Origin: Dongia_B sp964406155
GTDB lineage: Bacteria; Pseudomonadota; Alphaproteobacteria; Dongiales; Dongiaceae
Assembly (NCBI GenBank): GCA_964406155.1
Contig: CAYOQR010000022.1
Location: forward strand, 1-64,000
Direction: 5' to 3'
DNA: 64,000 nucleotides
Positions 8,794 through 15,448 of this stretch are shown here, piece by piece (the first letter of the stretch is position 1; each line of letters starts with the position of its first letter). The notes under the pieces were generated by a model that saw nothing but the letters and a program-made list of their open reading frames with translations, was not told the DNA's origin and did no database searches. The position numbers and the translations under genes were made by a program.

Positions 8794-9162
8794 GTGATGC
8801 GTCGCACTGAAATGACTTTCCTCGCAGCCGGGCTGGCGGCTCTCCTGGCGCTTGCGCCGGTGGCCGGCCGCGCCGATGTCGGCGACGATTTCAACGCCGC
8901 CGGCCAGTCGATCAAGAAGGGCGCCCAGGACACGGGCAGCGCGATCAAGCAAGGCGCTCAGGATACGGGCCAGGCGATCAAGAACCATGTCGAACCCGCT
9001 GCGCAAAGCGTGAAGCAGGGCGCGACCGAAGCCGGCCAGAAGATCGACCAGGGCGCTCAGGACACGGGCAATTTCTTCGAACGCTCGACCCGCGACTTCC
9101 GCAATGGCGCCTCCGACTTCTTCCACAAGGTCGGGAATTTCTTTTCGGGCAACAGCAATTAA
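8794..9162 (+). CDS. Exported LEA/apolipoprotein-like repeat protein
   Basis: A 121-122 residue protein with a signal peptide (MTFLAAGLAALLALAPVAGR, cleavage near GRADVG) and a mature part built of about six 11-residue units of the form IKxGAQDTGxA (SIKKGAQDTGS, AIKQGAQDTGQ, SVKQGATEAGQ, KIDQGAQDTGN). Such 11-mer amphipathic repeats occur in LEA-like and YtxH-like stress proteins. The start is either GTG 8794 or ATG 8797; GGAG at 8783-8786 gives the better spacing to the GTG. Likely periplasmic; a role in desiccation or envelope stress is inference from the repeat type. Confidence 0.7.
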   Translation: MMRRTEMTFLAAGLAALLALAPVAGRADVGDDFNAAGQSIKKGAQDTGSAIKQGAQDTGQAIKNHVEPAAQSVKQGATEAGQKIDQGAQDTGNFFERSTRDFRNGASDFFHKVGNFFSGNSN

Positions 9163-9206
9163 CGGCGCTGCACCGGCCTCACAGGGCGGTTCTTATGACG
9201 CCGGCC

Positions 9207-9626
9207 TTATGACGCTGGCGAATCCGTGCAGAACAGCACGGTGTACTGCACCGGCTTGACGCTGCTATCGGCCGCCGAGACCGCGACCCGGGCGCCATCC
9301 ACCGTCAGCGTCTCGCCCGGCGACATGTCGGTCTGCTGAAGCGTGTCCTGCCCGGGGCCATGGCTGACCGTCACCCGCGCCGAGGGCGTCACGCTGATCA
9401 ATTTGAGCTTGGACTGTTCCGCCAGATACAGGGGCATCGCCCGGCCGCGCGCATTGTTGAGATTGGTCAAGCCAAGGCGGATTTCCCGCGAAAGCGTACC
9501 GCTGCAAGTACCGTTCGCCGTGGCACTGTCCACCATGGCACCGCCGGTCGTACCCGCGTTCTGGCTGCAGGCGGAGAGCAAGACGGCGGCCAGGAACAAA
9601 CCGCAAGAGGCAATCGCTGTCTTCAT
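9207..9626 (-). CDS. Putative lipoprotein
   Basis: A 139-residue protein with a lipoprotein signal (MKTAIASCGLFLAAVLLSAC; lipobox LSAC with Cys20). The mature domain has paired cysteines (GTCSGTLS and FCTDSPAS) and beta-rich segments (KLKLISVTPSARVTVSHGPG, SPGETLTVDG). It is expected to be anchored in the outer or inner membrane facing the periplasm. The start at 9626 is chosen because GGGGAG lies upstream; the frame extends to 9722 without a signal. It is convergent with the LEA-like gene. Function unknown. Confidence 0.7.
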   Translation of the reverse strand: MKTAIASCGLFLAAVLLSACSQNAGTTGGAMVDSATANGTCSGTLSREIRLGLTNLNNARGRAMPLYLAEQSKLKLISVTPSARVTVSHGPGQDTLQQTDMSPGETLTVDGARVAVSAADSSVKPVQYTVLFCTDSPAS

Positions 9627-9766
9627 CGGATATCCGCTCCCCTCGATGACGTGATCCTGGATCGTCGATACAGTCACCGCCCGATCACCGTCAAGATGCG
9701 ATCCGGCCCTGCGACAATCCACGCTGTGACGTGTCGGCTTCGTGCACCGAGCCGGTCATCACGGCT

Positions 9767-10030
9767 TCACCTCCGCCTGTCCCCTTCGTCCAGCGGCGGC
9801 TCCTGATCGCGCGCACGCTCGGCCCGCAGGCGCAGGTCCTCCTCCGCCTCGCTGTTCTGCCGCAACCGTGCCGTCAGTACATTCATGAGAACGAACAGGA
9901 TCAGAGCGACGAAGAATCCGGCCGCCCCCCAGAAGTGATAGCCGGCGATCATCGCGAATAGTCCAAGTAGGCCCAGCAGCAGATTGGGCACCCGTGCCGG
10001 GACAGAGAAGACCGGCTCCCCTCTTGTCAC
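9767..10030 (-). CDS. Small membrane protein
   Basis: An 87-residue protein with two hydrophobic segments (VPNLLLGLLGLFAMIAGYHF and AAGFFVALILFVLMNVL) and a charged C-terminal tail (RQNSEAEEDLRLRAERARDQ). I start it at a GTG at 10030 because GGGAGGGGG lies four to nine bases upstream; an in-frame TTG at 10045 is less likely. An inner-membrane hairpin with a cytoplasmic coiled tail is probable. No family recognised. Confidence 0.6.
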   Translation of the reverse strand: MTRGEPVFSVPARVPNLLLGLLGLFAMIAGYHFWGAAGFFVALILFVLMNVLTARLRQNSEAEEDLRLRAERARDQEPPLDEGDRRR

Positions 10031-10104
10031 GCCCCCTCCCAACAAGACGGCTGTCGCATCTCAGTTTGCGACAAGACCCGATCAGGCTGGCATGGAAACA
10101 GTTC

Positions 10105-10130
10105 GCCCGGCAAGGGGGGCCTTGCCGGGC
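10105..10130 (-). terminator. Terminator-like hairpin after metA
   Basis: A perfect 11-bp stem, GCCCGGCAAGG at 10105-10115 with CCTTGCCGGGC at 10120-10130 and a four-base loop, lies 36-61 bp beyond the metA stop codon. No T-run follows on the minus strand, so it may act as a 3' stabiliser or need a factor to terminate. Confidence 0.55.
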
Positions 10131-10165
10131 GGGATTGACCTTACATCCCGTGAGTGGCGACTGCC

Positions 10166-11086
10166 TTACTTCTTGCCGATCTCGGCAACGTCGAAGGGCG
10201 TCGTCTGATAGAGTTGGTTGATCCAGTTGCCGAACAGCAGATGGGCATGGCTGCGCCAGCGGTTCTCGGGCTGGCGCTTGGGGTCGTTGTTCGGGAAATA
10301 CTCCTTCGGCAGGTTGATCGGCTCATTGGCCGCCACGTCGCGGAAGTACTCCTCGCCCAGCGAACTGGAATCGTATTCGATGTGGTTGAACATATGCAGC
10401 GACCGATGCCGTGGATCGTCCAGCATGCACAGACCCGTCTCGTCGGATTCCATCAGCACCTGCAGGCCGCTGCCGGCCGGAATGTCCGCGCGCCTGACCT
10501 CGGTCCAGCGCGACACGGGAATGCCGAAATCGTCGGAGAAGCCGCGCAGATAGGGCGAGGCCGGCGCCAGGTTGCGATGGCGGAACACGCCGAAGGCCTT
10601 GGCATCCAGCGGATGCTTCGGCATGCCGTGGAAATGATGCACCGCCGCCTGGGCGCCCCAGCAGATGTTGAAGGTGCCGTGCACATTCGTCTGCGTCCAG
10701 TCGAAGATGCGGCGCAGCTCGTCCCAATAGGTGACGTCCTCGAAGGGCATGGTCTCGACCGGCGCGCCGGTGATGATGAAGCCGTCGAACTTCTCGGAGC
10801 GCACATCCTCCCAGTCGCGATAGAACGAGATCATATGCTCGCTGGAGGTATGGCGGGCGACGTGATTGGTGATCTTGACCAGCGTCAGCTCGACCTGCAA
10901 CGGCGTCGCGCCCAGCAAGCGCGCAATCTGCGTCTCGGTGCGGATCTTGTTCGGCATCAGGTTGAGGAGCCCGATGCGCATCGGGCGGATGTCCTGGCGT
11001 ACCGCCTCGGCCTCGCCCATCACCATGACCCCTTCCGCTTCCAGCGTCACGCGGGCGGGCAGGTCATTGGGAATCTTAATCGGCAT
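10166..11086 (-). CDS. metA: Homoserine O-acetyltransferase (MetA family)
   Basis: A 306-residue cytoplasmic enzyme of the MetA family that acylates L-homoserine, the first committed step of methionine synthesis. The nucleophile is Cys142 in FNICWGAQAAVHHFHG. Residue 111 is Glu (TGAPVETMPFED); in this family Glu111 marks use of acetyl-CoA and Gly111 succinyl-CoA, so despite the name this should be an acetyltransferase (inference from published family rules). The length matches the family. I start at 11086 (MPIKIPNDLPARVTLEAEG); the frame is open for 59 more codons through repeat-like DNA, which is not conserved protein. Confidence 0.93.
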   Translation of the reverse strand: MPIKIPNDLPARVTLEAEGVMVMGEAEAVRQDIRPMRIGLLNLMPNKIRTETQIARLLGATPLQVELTLVKITNHVARHTSSEHMISFYRDWEDVRSEKFDGFIITGAPVETMPFEDVTYWDELRRIFDWTQTNVHGTFNICWGAQAAVHHFHGMPKHPLDAKAFGVFRHRNLAPASPYLRGFSDDFGIPVSRWTEVRRADIPAGSGLQVLMESDETGLCMLDDPRHRSLHMFNHIEYDSSSLGEEYFRDVAANEPINLPKEYFPNNDPKRQPENRWRSHAHLLFGNWINQLYQTTPFDVAEIGKK

Positions 11087-11117
11087 GAACGTGTCTCGTA
11101 TCCTGGGTACTGAAAGC

Positions 11118-11205
11118 GGTGGTCGGTCCCCAGGGATTGTCCCCTGGGATTGTTCGGGGGACTGTCCAGAGGGGCTGTCCGGCGCCGCTGTCCCGGGGCT
11201 GGGAC
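11118..11205. repeat. Cluster of GGACA/CCCC palindromes upstream of metA
   Basis: Some 30 to 115 bp upstream of the metA start lie several near-repeats built of TCCCC, AGGGATTGTCCCCTGGG, GGGGGACTGTCC and GGGGCTGTCC. One dyad is CCCAGGG with CCCTGGG around a five-base centre. The transcribed metA leader could fold into several short competing hairpins. It does not look like a known SAM riboswitch class. Confidence 0.45.
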
Positions 11206-11352
11206 GGACGCGCGGGAGCAACCGAACTGGGCACTCGCGCTGAACGCCCGGTCCGGGCGGCAAGGCGGTATGTCATAAATTTGTTTCCGGCGAAACTCAA
11301 TTCACTTCGAATCGTCCCGAAAATGACGACCTATCCCCCTGTTTTAATAGGG

Positions 11353-11824
11353 TTATGCCGGCATTCCCCGAACCGGAGCCCGGCGGATCTGGAAGCCGGT
11401 CTTGCTCCGCTCGAAGCCGCAGCCCTCATAGAATCGCAGGGTCCCCGGATCGCCCGCCCCTGTCAGCAACATGACCTTACAGCACCCCGCCTCCCAGGCA
11501 GCCGCGACCGCCGCTTGCAGAACGGCTTGACCGTAGCCCCGCCGCCGGTGCCCGGCATCGGTGACGACATTCTCGATCAGGGCATACGGCGTCCCGCCTT
11601 GCGTCAGGTTCGGGATCACCGCCAAGGTACAGCTCGTTACCAAAACCTCACCGAAGAAGCCGATGAGAATGCTGCTTCCCTCATAGCGAAGAAACTGGGC
11701 CAGGATGCACTCGGCACCCTCGACCGTAAGCGTCAGCCCGTTGGGATGGAGCTGATTGTACAGGGCCAGGAGCGCCGGCAGATCGGCCGACGTTGCAGCT
11801 CGGATGTGGATATCCGCCGGTCAT
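11353..11824 (-). pseudogene. GNAT acetyltransferase with an apparent N-terminal frameshift
   Basis: The conserved frame ends at 11353 and encodes a GNAT domain (ENVVTDAGHRRRGYGQAVLQ, then LRFYEGCGFERSKTGFQIR). It continues upstream as IHIRAATSADLPALLALYNQ, the expected N-terminal beta strand, but then hits a TGA without a normal start codon. The ATG at 11824, in the next frame, would join it perfectly if one G of the GGCGG around 11812-11816 (plus strand CCGCC) were removed, giving MTGDIHIRAATSAD. Either a recent frameshift, a sequencing error, or use of an internal TTG at 11643 explains this. The remaining domain is complete, including the RRGYG acetyl-CoA loop. Confidence 0.65.
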
Positions 11825-11929
11825 GATAGTCACCGCCGAGCATGTCGACATGAAATACCATAGCTGAGTAACTGTAAGTTACCGAGCTATTGTCGGGTAT
11901 CAAGCTCATGCCATTTCATACAAACACAT

Positions 11930-12496
11930 TTAGCCATTACTCACCGTAGCCCATCGATTTGCGCAAATCGGCGCCTTTTGAAAAGACTGCGGTTCTTGTT
12001 TGTAGTTCACGAGGGCTTGTGGATCATCAACCGTTATGCTGGCTCGATCGCGAACTAACGAGATGGCTTGGGCAGCAACAGCACCCTTTTGATTCTCAGT
12101 TTTGATACACAACACTACTGACTCCGGAGCACGATTAAATTCGAGCCTTAGCTGTGGGGCTGCGTGGACAGAACAGTCTCCTTCGACTGAGAAAGTCGTC
12201 GGCGACATAATCGAGCCTTTGATGTCGAAGCCGTGGTATGTACCCGATACTTTGACGACATGTATGTCGGAAATCGAAGTTAGCTGTAAATCTCCTTCAT
12301 AAGCAGCATCCGACCTCCAGGTCATTGTGAGATTCGCACCAGTCACATAAGATTTAGCCGGCAAATAATGATCATCAATGAGGATTGTTAGGCCATAGAT
12401 TAACGATACTGCAGTTGCTACTGCCGCAAATGTATTCAAAGGAGTCGTTAGAATCTCTTGTTTAATCGCTCCCCAAAGGGTCTTTATTAAGGGCAT
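11930..12496 (-). CDS. Hypothetical single-pass membrane protein in AT-rich island
   Basis: A 188-residue protein with one N-terminal membrane segment (TFAAVATAVSLIYGLTILI, about residues 22-42) followed by a beta-rich domain (YVTGANLTMTWRSDAAYEGD, VKVSGTYHGFDIKG) predicted outside the cytoplasm. I do not recognise the family. Base composition is clearly lower in GC than the flanks, as for the next two genes, which suggests that the three were acquired together. A partner role in the same unit as 12682-13503 is possible, since both are membrane-anchored and on the same strand. Confidence 0.6.
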   Translation of the reverse strand: MPLIKTLWGAIKQEILTTPLNTFAAVATAVSLIYGLTILIDDHYLPAKSYVTGANLTMTWRSDAAYEGDLQLTSISDIHVVKVSGTYHGFDIKGSIMSPTTFSVEGDCSVHAAPQLRLEFNRAPESVVLCIKTENQKGAVAAQAISLVRDRASITVDDPQALVNYKQEPQSFQKAPICANRWATVSNG

Positions 12497-12681
12497 AATC
12501 CAAACCTCAAAGGCGCGTTATACGCTGTTCTACCGGGTCGTTTCCGTAGACCTAAAAACAGATTCTCTATACCCGCTTGTTTACGAACTGTTATGGAATG
12601 AGCGAGTACGCAATCCGTGTGAGAATGAAGACGCAACCACTTACGACGCCCTAGGCATTAGGAGTGATGTAGGTAGAAATT

Positions 12682-13503
12682 TCACCACAGCTTCACTTCA
12701 CCTGGGTGAAAACGATCGAGATACTCTACGAAAGCTCGCCCAAGATCAGTGATCTGGACTCGTTCGGCATCACGTCTTACCAGAAGATTTCGTAACAGAT
12801 ATGCGATCCAAACGTCGAATCCATGTACATGAAACTGAGGGTACTGCTGTCGGATGCTCTCGAAGAACTCTACAGCTTCCCGGATTGACACGGCTCCTCT
12901 GATACATAGCTCACGCAGCCCTCTGATCTGGCTACCATAAATCAAATTGTTGGTCTGCTCGAAGCCAATTTGCAGACGAGCAATGGCTAATTCACGGCGC
13001 AGTACAATGAGTCGTACCGACTCGTTCACCTCTCCAAGTTGAGCATCGATGCGCGTCTCAAGCTGCTCAATCTCAGGCGATGCCGGCGGCAACGGTGGAT
13101 TTGATACTGTTGCTTGGCCTGCGGCTCGTACTGCAGGAAGGGCCACATTGCCCGTTGCCACAATTGCCTCAGGAATGACCGTTTGACTCACTCGAGGGGG
13201 TTCGACCACAGTACTTAACGCAGTCTGAGATTTCTCTTGCTGTTCACGAAACCGCAGTTTCAGCCCAGCTCCCTCGCTGTAAATCAAATCAGCAAGTTTT
13301 TCTTTTAATTGCGGTCGGAACCACCAAAGAGCAATGAGGAAAGCACTTGGCCAACCTACCGCACTGGCCATTTGAGCAGTCCAACCTGCTGCGTGCTCCA
13401 ACGTGACCAATACCGGTTGACCGCTAGCTGCGGCTAATACTGCCACTAAGATTCCGACCGCTACTGCGGCTAGACCGGCAAAGACGCCTTCTCCAATCCG
13501 CAT
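12682..13503 (-). CDS. Hypothetical membrane protein with coiled segment and C-terminal helical domain
   Basis: A 273-residue protein. Two hydrophobic helices at the N-terminus (GLAAVAVGILVAVLAAASG and MASAVGWPSAFLIALWWF) are followed by a helical linker rich in Pro, Ala and Gln, a predicted coiled coil (EIEQLETRIDAQLGEVNESV), and a C-terminal globular part with SIREAVEFFESIRQQYPQF and RVQITDLGRAFVEYLDRFH, which resembles a winged-helix effector domain. It is AT-rich relative to neighbours. No family recognised; a mobile or defence-related origin is speculation from composition. Confidence 0.6.
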   Translation of the reverse strand: MRIGEGVFAGLAAVAVGILVAVLAAASGQPVLVTLEHAAGWTAQMASAVGWPSAFLIALWWFRPQLKEKLADLIYSEGAGLKLRFREQQEKSQTALSTVVEPPRVSQTVIPEAIVATGNVALPAVRAAGQATVSNPPLPPASPEIEQLETRIDAQLGEVNESVRLIVLRRELAIARLQIGFEQTNNLIYGSQIRGLRELCIRGAVSIREAVEFFESIRQQYPQFHVHGFDVWIAYLLRNLLVRRDAERVQITDLGRAFVEYLDRFHPGEVKLW

Positions 13504-13589
13504 CCCCCCTCCCCAAAGATAACTACATGCGGCAATATTCTTATCCGCCGCTTAACAAACTATTGAAGGAAAGACGAACCGATACACCG

Positions 13590-13871
13590 TCAACCATCCA
13601 CGGCCGTCCACTCCATGTCACCCTTTAAATCGTCAAAGCAAGTCTGGCAGACCCATTCATAGCAGGCACCTTTTGGGTAATCGTCGCAGGTTGCATAGCC
13701 TTCGTGCTGAATGTCCGAACCATCAAACTCGGCAAATTTTCTCCCGCAAGCGGCGCAATGGTCGTGGTCCCAGTTTTCGCTCCATCGGGTGTGGTGACGA
13801 AATTGCAGTCGCACCCCTTTGAGGTGGTTGGCGCTGTCAATCCGCCACTGCTTATCTGGGCTCGTCGTCAT
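13590..13871 (-). CDS. Small CxxC zinc-binding hypothetical protein
   Basis: A 93-residue soluble protein with two CxxC pairs, DHCAACGRKFAEF and YEWVCQTCFDDLKGDMEW, and conserved aromatic residues (TRWSENWDHDHC). The pattern suggests one zinc site. Similar short proteins occur in many bacteria as single-gene inserts; I cannot name a function. It is the first of the three AT-rich genes read on the minus strand. Confidence 0.6.
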   Translation of the reverse strand: MTTSPDKQWRIDSANHLKGVRLQFRHHTRWSENWDHDHCAACGRKFAEFDGSDIQHEGYATCDDYPKGACYEWVCQTCFDDLKGDMEWTAVDG

Positions 13872-13966
13872 TGCAATATATTCCGGGTCCTTATGTTAGC
13901 ATCCGAATCAGATCACAAATGTATACGCAACAGTGCTTGCCAGCATGCCTCTCCTCTTGAGTAGAT

Positions 13967-14824
13967 CTATTTTTCAGTTTGCCCCATATACCCATCCAGC
14001 CACGGTGTTCGATACCCGTCCTCGCGCCAGAGCACCGGGAAATAGCTTTCGTCCATCGTCTCGTCGCCGATGCGTTTGTAGCGGTTGTAGATATAGCTGA
14101 CCTCCGTCGGATGATAGACGGCGGCCGATGACATGCAATGGCTGACCGCCGAGCGGCGGGGATGCTGGGCGCGGTTGGGGCCGGAGCCGTGCCAGGTCCA
14201 GCCGTGATGGAAGGCGCAGCCGCCGGGCGGCACTTCGACATAGACGATCTCCGGTTCGTGCCCCATCGCTCTCGCCCGCGCGATCATCTCCTCACGGTAA
14301 TCTTCTGGTGCATGGAACTGCTTAGCCGGCGGCGACGGGCCCCAGAGATGCGAGCCCCTGACATATTCGACCGTGCCGCCGCTGGCGCTCGTCTGGTCGA
14401 GGGCGATCCAGCAGCTCAGCATCTCGCCGGGCACGATCCAGCCGTTATAGGCATTGTCCTGGTGATAGCCGAGCGACTTCGCGCCGGGCGGTTTCCAGAT
14501 CACATTGTCCTGGGCGATACGCGCGCCCGGCCAGCCCGCGAGCTGGGCGCAGAGCCGGCCGATCTCGCGCCGCAGGACCACGCTCGCCACGGTGTAGTCG
14601 GATTTCCAGCCGTTGCAGATCTGCCGCGTGCGATCCGGCGCGTCGCGGCCCTCCTGCCAGTTCCATTCATCGGGATAGAGGCCGGTTTCGAACTTGCCCC
14701 GGAACAGAGGCTCGAAGCGCGCGGCGAGGCGCGCCGCATCCTCGGGCGCGATCAGCTTCTCCAGGATCAGGAATCCGTCGCGCCGGAACCGCGCCACCTG
14801 ATCGTCGCTCAACTGCTCGATCAT
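13967..14824 (-). CDS. Phytanoyl-CoA dioxygenase (PhyH) family oxygenase
   Basis: A 285-residue Fe(II)/2-oxoglutarate oxygenase. The iron ligands are the HxD pair in SLGYHQDNAYNGW (about residues 118-120) and the distal His in FHHGWTWHGSGPNRAQHPRR, followed by the Arg expected to bind 2-oxoglutarate. The start FRRDGFLILEKLIAPEDAAR is the usual PhyH opening. The family hydroxylates acyl-CoAs and a wide range of small molecules, so the substrate is unknown. A second, more distant PhyH protein lies at 54257-55228. Confidence 0.85.
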   Translation of the reverse strand: MIEQLSDDQVARFRRDGFLILEKLIAPEDAARLAARFEPLFRGKFETGLYPDEWNWQEGRDAPDRTRQICNGWKSDYTVASVVLRREIGRLCAQLAGWPGARIAQDNVIWKPPGAKSLGYHQDNAYNGWIVPGEMLSCWIALDQTSASGGTVEYVRGSHLWGPSPPAKQFHAPEDYREEMIARARAMGHEPEIVYVEVPPGGCAFHHGWTWHGSGPNRAQHPRRSAVSHCMSSAAVYHPTEVSYIYNRYKRIGDETMDESYFPVLWREDGYRTPWLDGYMGQTEK

Positions 14825-14921
14825 CCGTTTCCTCCGTTGCCTATTCGTCGATGCGCGGTTTCACTGACACGACCTATAAGCCCGGGATCGATCAGACTCA
14901 CACCGTCATCCCCTACTACTC

Positions 14922-15262
14922 GTTTGTCATCCCCGGACTTGATCCCGTCGGCGTAGGCCGACCTTCGTCGGCAGGGATCCACGCCAACATCTGGCACGAC
15001 CTCCACCATGGATTGCCGGGTCGAGCCCGGCAATGACAAGAGAGAATGGAACATGCGACTTGCGCGCCCTATTCACGTCGTGAGCCTACCCCACTTGTGC
15101 TCACCCCAACCAGCCTCGCACCGCTGCATCATCCAACGCATTCGTCACCCCCGGACTTGATCCCCTCGGCGCAGGCCGACCTTCGGCGGCGGTGGGTCCA
15201 TATCAATAGCCAACTCAACCTCCGCCATGGATTGCGGGATCAAGCCCGGCAATGACAAGCGG
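14922..15262. repeat. Two tandem palindromic repeat elements with inserted 29-bp modules
   Basis: Within a 624-bp gap (14825-15448) without genes lie two copies of the GTCAAGCCCGGCAATGACA family, about 14922-15043 and 15141-15262. Each has its left half-site split by a 29-bp module (14946-14974, clean; 15164-15192, degenerate) between the halves of GATCC. The rest of the gap has no recognisable feature. Confidence 0.75.
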
Positions 15263-15448
15263 GGGTGAGGTCCACGGCTTGCGACCTCAGCCACAGATCA
15301 CCGGCCCAAGCGACACACACCTCGACACCATTTCTCCATGCTCCGCCCCGGCGGCGGCGGGCCGCTTCGACGGAATCGCCCCGAAACTTAGCGGAAGCGT
15401 CATGATCGATATTGAATTGCCCAGCCGGCCCCGACAAGATGCGGGATC

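Noticed and set aside
11087..11280. SAM-II or another SAM riboswitch upstream of metA
   Set aside because: I looked for the conserved pseudoknot sequences and did not find them; the region holds GGACA/CCCC repeats instead.
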